Shown here in pieces: positions 9,257 to 19,200 of a stretch of DNA of 64,000 bases. The first letter of the stretch is position 1; the number at the start of each line of letters is the position of its first letter. The notes beneath the pieces are model-generated. The model was not told where the DNA came from. It ran no database searches and saw nothing but the letters and a program-made list of their open reading frames with translations. The translations under genes and the position numbers were made by a program. Origin of the DNA: 62-47 sp051954235 (GTDB lineage Bacteria > Pseudomonadota > Alphaproteobacteria > Rhizobiales > Xanthobacteraceae); assembly GCA_051954235.1 (NCBI GenBank), contig JBQCHY010000057.1, positions 134,744-198,743 of the forward strand, written 5' to 3'.

Positions 9257-10813
9257 ATGACGAACTCCAATCGCATGGTCGGAATGCTGAGCCGGCGCGA
9301 GATCATGGCGCTGGCAGGCGGCGCGGCGCTGGCAGGCATGACCGGCCTGCCGGCCTTCGCGCAAGAAGCCGCGAAGAAGGGCGGCGTCCTCAAGGTGGCG
9401 GCTCCCGCCAATCCGTCGTCGCTCGATCCCGCGACCGGCGGCGCAGGCTCCGACCACAGCATCCTGTGGACGATGTACGATACGCTGGTCGAATGGGACT
9501 ACACCACGCTGAAGCCGAAGCCCGGACTCGCCAAGTGGTCCTATCCAGATCCGAACACGATGGTTCTGGATATCACCAAGGGCATCAAATTTCACGACGG
9601 CACCGATCTTGATGCCGAGGCCGTGAAATTCAATCTCGAGCGCAACCGGCAGGACCCGCGATCCAACGTCAAGGCCGATCTCACCAGCGTCGCTTCCGTC
9701 GAGGTGACTGGTCCGCTTCAGGTGACGCTCAAGCTGAAGAATCCCGACACCGCGCTCCCCGCGATCCTGTCGGACCGCGCCGGCATGATGGTATCGCCGA
9801 CCAACATCAAGGCCCTCGGCAACGACACCAACCGCAAGCCGGTCGGCGCCGGGCCATGGAAGTTCGTGAGCTGGGCGGACAATGCCAGCATTGTCGTTAC
9901 CCGCAACGAGAGCTACTGGCGCGAGGGGCGGCCTTATCTCGACGGCATCGAGTTCTCGATCATTCCGGAACTTGCCACGGCGCTACGCTCCGTCATCGCC
10001 GGCGAGAATGAAATGGCCTTCTCGCTGCCCGCGCGCCTGAAGCCGGTGATCGATCGCGCCAAAAATCTGCAGGTCGTCACCGCGCCGACACTGTACTGCA
10101 TCCAGCTCTATTTCAATTACGCGCGTGCACCGCTCAACAACGTCAAGGTGCGGCAGGCAATCAACTTCGCGCTCGATCGTCAGGCTTTCGTCAAGGCGAC
10201 CATGAGCGGCCTCGGCGAGCCGGCGACCATGACGCTGCCGAGCTCGCACTGGGCTTACGACAAATCGGTGTCGACGCTCTATCCGCACGACCCGGCCAAG
10301 GCCAAGAAGCTGCTCGCGGAAGCCGGCTTCAAAGATGGCGTCGAACTGACGATCGGCAGCTACAACGACCAGGATTCGGTTCGCCGCAGTGAAGTGTTGC
10401 AGGCGCAGCTTGCCGCGGCGGGCATCCGCCTGAAGTTCACGCGCGGCACCATCGCGGAAATCAGCGCGCAGTTCTTCGCCACCGAGAAGAAGTTCGACGT
10501 CCTGCTTTCGGCATGGACCGGCCGTCCCGATCCCAGCATGACCTATGCGCTCGGCTTCGATAAGGGCGCCTACTACAATGCCGGCCGCGAAGCCGATCCC
10601 GAACTGGTGAAGCTGATCCAGCAGAGCCGCGAAAGCGAGGATCTGACCGAGCGCGCCAAGGTGTTCGCCAAGATCCAGCGTTTCATCATGGAGAATGGGC
10701 TCTCGGCGCCGATCGCATTCCAGTACGAGTTGGATGCGTTGAGCAAGAAAGCGCTGGGCTACAAGCCGAACCTTCTCGGCAAGCCGAAGTTCGAGAACAT
10801 GCATCTCGGCTAA
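9257..10813 (+). CDS. Periplasmic solute-binding protein, peptide/nickel family 5
   Basis: A 518-residue extracytoplasmic receptor for the Dpp-type importer. It has a twin-arginine-like leader (SRREIMALAGG, cleavage after AFA near residue 35) and then the typical start of the mature family, GGVLKVAAPANPSSLDP. The conserved ITKGIKFHDGTDLDAEAVKFN region is present near residue 110. The ATG has GGAGGA 5 bases upstream, just after the previous stop. The ligand is not predictable. Two downstream acyl-CoA ligases suggest it may be an acid or acylated compound rather than a peptide. Confidence 0.93.
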   Translation: MTNSNRMVGMLSRREIMALAGGAALAGMTGLPAFAQEAAKKGGVLKVAAPANPSSLDPATGGAGSDHSILWTMYDTLVEWDYTTLKPKPGLAKWSYPDPNTMVLDITKGIKFHDGTDLDAEAVKFNLERNRQDPRSNVKADLTSVASVEVTGPLQVTLKLKNPDTALPAILSDRAGMMVSPTNIKALGNDTNRKPVGAGPWKFVSWADNASIVVTRNESYWREGRPYLDGIEFSIIPELATALRSVIAGENEMAFSLPARLKPVIDRAKNLQVVTAPTLYCIQLYFNYARAPLNNVKVRQAINFALDRQAFVKATMSGLGEPATMTLPSSHWAYDKSVSTLYPHDPAKAKKLLAEAGFKDGVELTIGSYNDQDSVRRSEVLQAQLAAAGIRLKFTRGTIAEISAQFFATEKKFDVLLSAWTGRPDPSMTYALGFDKGAYYNAGREADPELVKLIQQSRESEDLTERAKVFAKIQRFIMENGLSAPIAFQYELDALSKKALGYKPNLLGKPKFENMHLG

Positions 10814-10820
10814 TCCCTCC

Positions 10821-10856
10821 GGCGTCGCGTTACCGTCTTTGCGGTGACGCGACGCC
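10821..10856. terminator. Strong intra-operon hairpin between binding protein and permease
   Basis: A 15-bp stem, GGCGTCGCGTTACCG paired with CGGTGACGCGACGCC (one T-G wobble), with a short loop and no long T-run. Such hairpins commonly stabilise the abundant binding-protein message or attenuate read-through to the permeases. It covers the in-frame GTG 10844, supporting ATG 10883 as the permease start. Confidence 0.6.
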
Positions 10857-10882
10857 TTCATTCCATTCGGACCATCAGCGTC

Positions 10883-11836
10883 ATGTCTCAGTCCCGCAAA
10901 CGCAGCATCATTGTTCGTCGCCTGTTGCAGGCGATCCCGGTGATCGTGCTGTCGACGTTCATCGTATTTGGATTGTTGAAGCTGGTGCCGGGCGACGTCG
11001 CGGTCACGCTCGCCGGCGACAACGCCTCCGATGCCCGGATCGCCGAAATTCAACATATCTACGGGCTCGATCGCCCGTTCCTGGTGCAATACGGATCGTG
11101 GCTGTGGAAGGCTATCCACGGCGATTTGTCGACTTCGCTGGTATCCAGCGAGTCCGTGCTGTCGTCGATCGAGCGTTGCTTGCCGCACACCATGCTGATC
11201 GTCGTGCTCGCGATGCTGCTGGCGCTCGCCATCGGCATCCCGCTTGGCATTGCCGCGGCGAGCCGGCCCGGATCGTGGACCGACAGCTTTGTCATGACGA
11301 TTGCTTCGCTGGGCGTGGCAATTCCAAACTTCTGGCTCGGCATGTTGATGGTCGCGTTCTTTTCGCTCGACCTGAACTGGTTGCCCGCCACCGGCGCAAC
11401 GCCAATCAGCGAGGATTTCTGGGACGCAATCCGGCACGCGATCCTGCCGGCCTGCGCGCTGGCAGCGGGCGGCGTCGCCGAGGTCGCGCGTCAGCTCCGC
11501 TCGTCGCTGGTGGAAATCATGTCGTCGCAGCAGGTGCGCACGCTGCATGCCAAGGGGCTGCCGCCAGCGTCGATCCTGTGGCGGCACGGCTTGAAGAACG
11601 TCAGCGTCAATCTGCTGACCGTCATCAGCCTTTTGTTCAACCGAATGTTGGCCGCGACCGTCGTGGTCGAAGCCGTGTTCGCAATACCCGGTATGGGCAA
11701 TTTGATCGTCAATGGCGCCATCCATCGCGATTTCCCGGTCGTGCAGGGCGTGGTCTTCACCATGGTGCTGATCGTGGTGACGCTCAACCTGTTGACCGAC
11801 GTGCTTTACAGCATCCTGGATCCGAGGATCAGTTGA
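10883..11836 (+). CDS. ABC transporter permease (DppB-type)
   Basis: The first of two inner-membrane permeases of the importer, 317 residues and about six transmembrane helices. An N-terminal helix lies at residues 10-32, followed by the periplasmic loop with GLDRPFLVQYG typical of DppB. The EAA-type loop lies near residues 215-245 (EIMSSQQVRTLHAKGLP). ATG 10883 is chosen over the upstream GTG inside the hairpin. The next permease follows after one base. Confidence 0.92.
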   Translation: MSQSRKRSIIVRRLLQAIPVIVLSTFIVFGLLKLVPGDVAVTLAGDNASDARIAEIQHIYGLDRPFLVQYGSWLWKAIHGDLSTSLVSSESVLSSIERCLPHTMLIVVLAMLLALAIGIPLGIAAASRPGSWTDSFVMTIASLGVAIPNFWLGMLMVAFFSLDLNWLPATGATPISEDFWDAIRHAILPACALAAGGVAEVARQLRSSLVEIMSSQQVRTLHAKGLPPASILWRHGLKNVSVNLLTVISLLFNRMLAATVVVEAVFAIPGMGNLIVNGAIHRDFPVVQGVVFTMVLIVVTLNLLTDVLYSILDPRIS

Positions 11837-11837
11837 G

Positions 11838-12713
11838 ATGACGGACACCGCATTGGCGCTCGAGGCGCGGCCGAGCCGCATGAGCAAGTTCGGCAAATGG
11901 TTCAGGTCGGACCTGCGTGGCGCGATCAGCCTGGTATTTCTTTTTATCCTCGTGGTGATGTCCGCGCTGGCGCCGTGGATTTCGCCGTATTCTCCGCTCG
12001 CGCAGGATTTCGATGCGACGCTGGCGCCGATGTCGGCGGCGCACTGGCTTGGCGCCGACGATCTTGGCCGCGACACGCTCAGTCGGTTGATCTATGGCGG
12101 CACCGCGTCGCTCTATGCGAGCTTCCTCGCGGTATTCGTTGCGATCCTGATAGGCGTTCCGGTCGGCCTGCTGGCCGGCTATCTCGGTGGTTGGGTCGAT
12201 GAGATCATCAGCCGCATCATCGACAGCTTCCTGTCGTTTCCGGCGATCGTGCTGGCGATCGCAGTCACCGGCGCGCTCGGCATCGGTCTGACCAACGGCA
12301 TGATCTCGGTCGGTATCGTGTTCGCGCCGCAACTCGCTCGGCTGGTGCGCGCGCGCACGCTGGTGGTGCGTCATGAATTGTACGTCGACAGCGCCCGCTG
12401 CTTCGGCGCTTCGACCAGCCGCATCCTGTGGCGGCATGTATTGCCGAACACGATCCAACCGGTGATCGTGCAGGTAACGCTGCTGCTCGCCGGCGCGTTG
12501 CTCGCAGAGGCCAGCCTCAGCTTTCTCGGCCTCGGCATCCAGCCGCCAAATGCAAGCTGGGGCGCGATGCTGGCGCGTGCCTATCAGAACATGGAGATCG
12601 CGCCGGAGCAGATGTATCCGCCGGGGCTTGCGATTCTTTTCACCGCGCTGGCGTTCAACGCGCTAGGTGAATCGCTCCGAGTTGCTCTCGATCCAACCAT
12701 GAAGCGCCGCTAG
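11838..12713 (+). CDS. ABC transporter permease (DppC-type)
   Basis: The second permease, 291 residues. The family hallmark HWLGADDLGRDTLSRLIYGG is near residue 70. The EAA loop DSARCFGASTSRILWRHVLPN is near residue 180, and SFLGLGIQPPNASWG near residue 230. Its stop (TAG 12711-12713) shares a base with a possible GTG start of the ligase gene, so transporter and ligases appear to form one transcription unit. Confidence 0.92.
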   Translation: MTDTALALEARPSRMSKFGKWFRSDLRGAISLVFLFILVVMSALAPWISPYSPLAQDFDATLAPMSAAHWLGADDLGRDTLSRLIYGGTASLYASFLAVFVAILIGVPVGLLAGYLGGWVDEIISRIIDSFLSFPAIVLAIAVTGALGIGLTNGMISVGIVFAPQLARLVRARTLVVRHELYVDSARCFGASTSRILWRHVLPNTIQPVIVQVTLLLAGALLAEASLSFLGLGIQPPNASWGAMLARAYQNMEIAPEQMYPPGLAILFTALAFNALGESLRVALDPTMKRR

Positions 12714-12727
12714 TGGATGACCGAACC

Positions 12728-14473
12728 ATGCAAGAGACGATAACACCGGAACAGACATTCGCGGCGTTGGTTGCTGAGGGCGACGTCGTGCTTGACAAGC
12801 TCGACGAATGCGCTCGCACCGTGCCGGACAAGGTCTTCATTCATTACGGCGAAGATGACATCAAGCTCACTTTTGCCGAGTTCAAGGCGCGCACCGATCG
12901 CATCGCGGCTGGGCTGGTCGCGCTCGGCGTCACGACAGGCGCGCCGGTCAGCGTGCTGACGCGCAATTCGCTGCTGAGCGCATTGGCGATGTTCGCGATC
13001 TGGCGGGCGGGCGGCATCTTTGCGCCGGTCAATTTCAATTTTCGCGGCATGTTGCTGTCCTATCAACTCAAGGACACCGATCCGTTCGCGCTGATCACGG
13101 ACCCGTCTTTCGCGGAGGTGCTGGGCGAGGTGGTCGACGACATTCCGTTGCAGCGGCTGGTCGTTCATACCCCGCATCCGAATGACCACGACCGTACCGA
13201 CGATACGTTCGGCCCGGCCTTCAAGCGGCTTGAAATCGTGTCGTTCGAAAGCCTTGCCGCCAGCACCGCGCCGGTGCCAAACATCCCGCGCGGCCCGTTC
13301 GATCTCGCCAACATCGTTTATACGTCGGGCACCACCGGTCCTTCGAAGGGCGTGTTGCAGCCATTCCGCTGGATGAATCACTACGGCTTCCAGACCCGGC
13401 AACTGACCTCGTCCGACGATGTGATCTATTGCGATCTGCCGCTGTATCATGTCGGCGGTGCGTTCTTCCTGCTGGCTCGCGCGGTGTGGCAGGGCAACAC
13501 GGTCGGACTGTGGGACAAATTCAGCCCCAACAAATTCTGGGATCGTATCCGGGAATGCGGCGCCACCAGTTGCGTACTGCTCGATGTGATGGTGCCGTAT
13601 CTGATGAGCGTCGAGCCGCGCGCCGATGATCGCGCCAACACCTTGAACAAAGTGCATATGCAGCCGTTCCCGCGCAATCACCACGAGGTCGCGCGCCGCT
13701 TCGGGTTCGATTTCGTCACGGCCGGTTTCGGCCAAACCGAGTCCGGCTCGGCCTTTGCAGTGGCGATCGATCAGTTCGGCGACGAGCAGGGCACGCCTGC
13801 GGCGCTGTGGCGCGGGCCGTCGAAGGCGGAGATTCGCGCGCGCTGCGCCGCGATCGGTCGGCCACTGCTGGACGGTGCGCAGACCTTGCCCAAGGGGCTG
13901 ATGGGCGTGCCCAATCCGTTGTTCGAGGTCGCCATTCTCGATGAGGACGACAACGTGCTGCCGCCGGGTCAGGTCGGCCAGCTTGCGTTCCGCCCACGTT
14001 TTCCCGGGCTTTTGCTTCAGGAATATTTCCGCAAGCCGGAAGCGACCATCAAGGTCTTCCGAACCTGCTGGTTCCACACCGGCGATGCCTGCAAGCAACT
14101 CGACGACGGTTCGGGACTGTATTGCTTCGTCGACCGCATGGGCGGCTTCTTCCGCGTGCGCGGTGAGAACGTCTCGTCCTATGAAGTCGAAGCGCTGATC
14201 GCGAGCCACGCCAAGGTGCGCGCGGCGGCGGCGGTGCCGATTCCGGCGAAGATCGGCAGCGAGGAAGACATCGCTGTGTTCGTCGAACTCGTGACCGGCG
14301 AAACCCTGAGCGAGGACGAATTGCGCGAGCATGCCAAGCGGGTGATGCCGAAATACATGCAGCCCGCTCACATCCGTTTCGTCCCGGCGTTGCCGGTGAC
14401 GCCGACCAACAAGGTCGAGAAGTACAAGCTCAAGAATCAGATTCTGGGCGAACTCAACTCATCCGCGTCGTAA
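12728..14473 (+). CDS. AMP-forming acyl-CoA ligase (CaiC-like)
   Basis: A 581-residue adenylating enzyme. P-loop YTSGTTGPSKGV lies near residue 200, GFGQTESG near 335, the C-terminal hinge FVDRMGGFFRVRGENV near 470 and the final lysine in NKVEKYKLK. The RGENVSSYEVE pattern resembles carnitine/crotonobetaine-type ligases (inference). The start could be GTG 12713, overlapping the permease stop, or ATG 12728; both have weak ribosome sites. It probably activates the compound brought in by the upstream transporter. Confidence 0.88.
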   Translation: MQETITPEQTFAALVAEGDVVLDKLDECARTVPDKVFIHYGEDDIKLTFAEFKARTDRIAAGLVALGVTTGAPVSVLTRNSLLSALAMFAIWRAGGIFAPVNFNFRGMLLSYQLKDTDPFALITDPSFAEVLGEVVDDIPLQRLVVHTPHPNDHDRTDDTFGPAFKRLEIVSFESLAASTAPVPNIPRGPFDLANIVYTSGTTGPSKGVLQPFRWMNHYGFQTRQLTSSDDVIYCDLPLYHVGGAFFLLARAVWQGNTVGLWDKFSPNKFWDRIRECGATSCVLLDVMVPYLMSVEPRADDRANTLNKVHMQPFPRNHHEVARRFGFDFVTAGFGQTESGSAFAVAIDQFGDEQGTPAALWRGPSKAEIRARCAAIGRPLLDGAQTLPKGLMGVPNPLFEVAILDEDDNVLPPGQVGQLAFRPRFPGLLLQEYFRKPEATIKVFRTCWFHTGDACKQLDDGSGLYCFVDRMGGFFRVRGENVSSYEVEALIASHAKVRAAAAVPIPAKIGSEEDIAVFVELVTGETLSEDELREHAKRVMPKYMQPAHIRFVPALPVTPTNKVEKYKLKNQILGELNSSAS

Positions 14474-14503
14474 GCGGCGCACAAGCATGAAGGACCGGCG
14501 AGC

Positions 14504-16207
14504 ATGGCCGCTGCTTTGAACGAAAAGGACTATCTCGATCAGGTTCATGCGCTGTGGCGCAAGGCGTGGCCGAAGGGTGCGGCGCGCGAGCCGCAATATC
14601 TTCATGGTGAAGTCGCGCTGACCGAGTATCTGCGGGCGTGGGCGAAGAAGCAGCCGGAGCATCCGGCGGTGATCTTCTACGGTCACACGTTGACCTATGG
14701 CGAACTCAACAAGCAAAGTGATCGCTTCGCGGCGCTGTTGATGTCCAAGGGGGTCAAGAAGGGTGATCGCGTTGCGGTGTTCATGCCGAATTGTCCGCAA
14801 TTTCACATCGTGTTTTTCGGCATCCTCAAGCTCGGCGCGGTGCATGTGCCGGTGAGCCCGCTGTCGCGCGCGTTCGAACTGGCCTACGAGTTGAACGACA
14901 CGAACGCCGAAGTGATCGTCGCGCAGGACCAGTTGATCGAGACGGTCGATCAAGTGAGGGGCGAGACCAAGCTGCGCGAGATCATCGTCACCAGCCTCGC
15001 CGATGTGATCCCTGCCGCGCCGACTATCCCGGTGCCGGATTCGCTGCGCACGCCGCGCATCGCGATTGCAGGTGCAACCGATCTGTTACCGGCGTTGGCT
15101 GCGATGGGCGATGTGAAACCGTTGCCGCCGGCCGCGCTCGATGATGTCGCCGCGCTCAACTACACCGGCGGCACCACCGGCATGCCGAAGGGTTGCGTCC
15201 ATACCCAGCGCGACATGGTCTACACCGCGGCCGCGAACTACGGCACCGGGCTGACCAGCAATGAAAACAGCGTGTTTCTCTCGTTCTTCCCGGAATTCTG
15301 GATTGCCGGCGAGAACCTCGGTTTGATCTTCCCGCTGTTCTCCGGCGCCACACTGGTGCTGCTCTCCCGTTGGGACGCGGTCGGCGTGCTCGCGGCAATC
15401 GAAACATACAAAGTCACCATCATGGCCATGCCGGTCGATGGCGCGGTCGAGATGATGGATCATCCGCGCTTCAAGGAGTTTGATCTCTCATCGCTCAGTC
15501 AGGTGCGCGTGGTGTCGTTCGTCAAAAAACTCAACGCTGGTTATCGCCAGCGCTGGAAAGACCTCACCGGCACCATTCTCGCGGAAAGCTCGTGGGGGAT
15601 GACCGAGACCCACACCTCGAACACCTTCACCACCGGTTTTCAGGACAACAACTTCGATCTTAATGCGCAGCCGATTTTTGTCGGCCTGCCGGTGCCCGGC
15701 GCGGAATTCAAGGTCACTGACTTCGAGACGGGTGAATTGCTGCCGATCGGCACCGAGGGTGAGATTCGCGTTCGCACACCGTCGCTGCTGAAGGGCTACT
15801 GGAATAAGCCGGAAGCGACCGCCGAGTGCCTCGTCGATGGTTGGCTGCGCACCGGCGATATCGGGGTGATCGACCCGGACGGCTTCATTCACTTCCTCGG
15901 CCGCCGCAAGGAGATGCTGAAGGTCAAGGGCATGAGCGTGTTTCCGCCGGAGATCGAGGCGCTGCTCGGCCAGCATCCGGCGGTGCTCGGCTCTGGTGTC
16001 GTCGGTCGCGAGGATCCCGGCAAGGGGCAGGTGCCCGTCGCCTTCATTCAGCTCAAGCCGGAAGCGACCGGCACCGTGACGCCGGAAGAGATTCAGGCGT
16101 GGTGCAAGGAACGCATGGCCGTCTACAAGGTGCCGGAGGTCCGCATCATCGATGCGCTACCGATGACGGCGACCGGCAAGGTCAAGAAGCAGGAACTGAG
16201 CGCCTGA
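14504..16207 (+). CDS. AMP-forming acyl-CoA ligase
   Basis: A 567-residue acyl-CoA synthetase. P-loop NYTGGTTGMPKGC lies near residue 222, SSWGMTET near 363, GWLRTGDIG near 447 and the C-terminal lysine in TGKVKKQE. It is 30 bases downstream of the CaiC-like ligase and unlike it in sequence, so the two probably act on different acids. The carboxylase gene follows 64 bases later, suggesting that the CoA ester made here may be carboxylated. Confidence 0.9.
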   Translation: MAAALNEKDYLDQVHALWRKAWPKGAAREPQYLHGEVALTEYLRAWAKKQPEHPAVIFYGHTLTYGELNKQSDRFAALLMSKGVKKGDRVAVFMPNCPQFHIVFFGILKLGAVHVPVSPLSRAFELAYELNDTNAEVIVAQDQLIETVDQVRGETKLREIIVTSLADVIPAAPTIPVPDSLRTPRIAIAGATDLLPALAAMGDVKPLPPAALDDVAALNYTGGTTGMPKGCVHTQRDMVYTAAANYGTGLTSNENSVFLSFFPEFWIAGENLGLIFPLFSGATLVLLSRWDAVGVLAAIETYKVTIMAMPVDGAVEMMDHPRFKEFDLSSLSQVRVVSFVKKLNAGYRQRWKDLTGTILAESSWGMTETHTSNTFTTGFQDNNFDLNAQPIFVGLPVPGAEFKVTDFETGELLPIGTEGEIRVRTPSLLKGYWNKPEATAECLVDGWLRTGDIGVIDPDGFIHFLGRRKEMLKVKGMSVFPPEIEALLGQHPAVLGSGVVGREDPGKGQVPVAFIQLKPEATGTVTPEEIQAWCKERMAVYKVPEVRIIDALPMTATGKVKKQELSA

Positions 16208-16271
16208 TTGGTTTGCGAGGCTGCGGATTGTCGCGGTCTCGCTTGTCTTTGTGTTGAACCGGAAATCACTC

Positions 16272-19200
16272 ATGTCATTCCGCAAGCTGTTGATCGCCAA
16301 TCGCGGCGAGATCGCCATCCGTATCGCCCGTGCCGCCGGTGAATCCGGTATTGGCACCGTCGCCATCTATCCGGCCGACGATGCGTTGTCGCTGCATGTG
16401 CGTGCCGCCGATGAGGCGCGTGAAATCCCCGGCCGCGGCGCGCGGGCCTATCTCGATATCGAGGCAGTGGTGGCGGCGGCGAAGGCCGCGGGTTGCGATG
16501 CTCTGCATCCGGGTTACGGATTCCTCAGCGAGAACGCCGGGCTGGCGCGGCGCTGCAAGGAAGAGGGCATCACTTTCGTCGGGCCGTCGCCGGAAGCGCT
16601 GGAATTGTTCGGCGACAAGGTCGAAGCCAAGATCCTGGCGAAGCGTTGCGGCGTGCCGATCATCGAGGGCACCGAAGGCGTGACAACGCTGGACGAGGTC
16701 AAGGCATTCTTCGCTTCGCTCGGCAACAACGCGGCGGTGATGATCAAGGCGCTGGCCGGCGGTGGCGGGCGCGGCATGCGCATTGTCGAGCAGGCGTCGC
16801 AACTCGATGACGCCTATGCACGCTGCCAGTCGGAGGCCAAGGCCGCGTTCGGCAGCGACGGCGTTTATGTCGAACGTCTGATCCGCAAGGCGCGCCACAT
16901 CGAAGTGCAGATCATCGGCGACAAGCACGGCGGCATCAGCCACCTGTGGGAGCGCGAATGCACCATCCAGCGCCGCAACCAGAAGCTGATCGAGGTGGCG
17001 CCGAGTCCTTCTCTAAGCGAGAGCCTGCGCGCGCGCATCGTCGATGCCGCCAAGCAGCTTGCCGCAGCGGCGCACTACGACAGCCTCGGCACCTTCGAAT
17101 TTCTGGTGGATGGTGAGACGACCGGCGGCGAGCCGTCGTTCGCTTTCATTGAAGCCAATCCGCGTCTTCAGGTCGAGCACACGGTGACCGAGGAGGTGCT
17201 CGGCGTCGATCTGGTCCGCTCGCAGATCGCGGTTGCGGCTGGCGCGACGTTGGCCTCGCTCGGCCTCACGCAAGCAGCGGTGCCTGCGCCGCGCGGCTAC
17301 GCCATCCAGCTCCGCATCAACATGGAGGTGATGGACGAGAAGGGCGCGACCAAGCCGACCGGCGGCACGCTCTCCGTGTTCGATCCGCCGTCCGGTCCCG
17401 GCGTGCGCGTCGATACGTTTGGTTACTCCGGCTACAAGACCAGCGCGGCGTTCGACTCGCTGCTGGCGAAGGTGATCGTCCATGCGCCGGCCGCGCGTTG
17501 GCCGGAAGCTGTTGCGAAAGCGGCGCGCGCACTGCGTGAATTCCGCGTCGAGGGCGTTGCCACCAATGCGCCCTTCATTCAGGCGGTGCTGGCGCATCCG
17601 GATTTCCTTGCCAATCGTATCAGCACCAACTTCGTCGATACGCACGTCGCCGAACTGGTCGGCGCGACGAAGACGCCGGAGCGGCCGCTGTTCTTCGAAC
17701 AGGTCGCGGGAGCTACGAGTACAGGCGCGGCGAAAGCGACGGGCGGTGCTGCAACTGCGCCGGAAGGCTCGGTACCGGTCCCTGCGCCGCTTCAAGGCAC
17801 GATCGTCACCATCAATGTCGCCGAAGGCGATCTGGTGCGGCCCGGCCAGCATATCGTGGTGATCGAGTCGATGAAGATGGAGCATCTCGTCGCCGCGCCG
17901 CAAGGCGGCAGGGTGGTGAAGATCGCGGCCGGTGACGGCGAGACGCTGATGCAGGGCGATGCGATCCTGTTCATCGAGCCGGCCGATGTTGGCGGTAGCG
18001 CGGTCGAGGAGCAACTGGATATCGATCTCGATCACATCCGTCCCGATCTCGCGGAGGTGATTGCCCGCCACGCCAACACGCGCGACGAGAACCGTCCCGC
18101 TTCCGTGGAGCGGCGGCGCAAAACCAACCAGCGCACCGCGCGCGAAAACATCGCGCAGCTTGTCGATGAAGGCTCGTTCGTCGAATACGGGTCATTGGCG
18201 ATCGCCGCGCAGCGGCGCCGACGTCCGCTCGACGATCTCATCAAGAACACGCCGGCGGATGGCCTGATCACCGGCGTCGCGACGGTCAACGCCGACAAGT
18301 TCGGTGCCCACGAGGCGCGCTGCATGGTGATCTCCTACGATTACACCGTGCTGGCCGGCACCCAGGGCCACATGAACCACAAGAAGATCGACCGGATGCT
18401 TGGCCTTGCCGAGCAATGGCGGATGCCGCTGGTGTTCTACGGCGAGGGCGGCGGCGGCCGTCCCGGCGATACGGATCGCCTCGGCATGACCGGCCTCGAT
18501 GGTCCGTCCTTTGTGCAGTTCGCGAAGCTCTCCGGTCTTGTGCCGGTGGTTGGCGTGGTGTCGGGCTATTGCTTCGCCGGCAACGCGGCGATGCTGGGCG
18601 TTTGCGATGTCATCATCGCGACCAAGAATGCGTCGATCGGCATGGGCGGTCCGGCGATGATCGAGGGCGGCGGGCTTGGCGTTTATCATCCGGCTGAAGT
18701 CGGGCCGGTATCGTTCCAGTCACCCAACGGTGTGATCGATATTCTTGTCGAGGACGAGGAAGAAGCCACCGCCGTCGCGCAAAAATATCTGTCGTATTTC
18801 CAGGGCGCGGTGACGAGTTGGGAGGCGCCGGACCAGCGGCTGCTGCGTCGGGCGATTCCAGAAAACCGGCTGCGCGTCTACGACATCCGCAATGTGATCG
18901 ATCTGCTGGCAGACGAAGGCTCGGTGCTGGAAATCCGCCGCGACTTCGGCGTCGGCATGATCACCGCCTTCATTCGCATCGAAGGCAAGCCGTTCGGCCT
19001 CATCGCTAACAATCCGAAGCATCTCGGTGGCGCGATCGATGCCGATGCCGGCGACAAGGCGGCGCGCTTCATGCAACTGTGCGATGCGTTCGATATTCCG
19101 CTTATCTCGCTGTGCGACACGCCGGGCTTCATGGTCGGCCCCGAAGCCGAGAAGACCGCGATCGTGCGTCACGTCGCGCGCATGTTCGTCACCGGCGCCA

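Noticed and set aside
9983..12076. 697-codon open frame on the minus strand
   Set aside because: It lies opposite the binding protein and permease genes, has the His/Arg/Asp-rich composition of a high-GC shadow frame and shows no domain.
12710..14371. 553-codon open frame on the minus strand
   Set aside because: Antisense shadow of the CaiC-like ligase with no recognisable motif or ribosome site.
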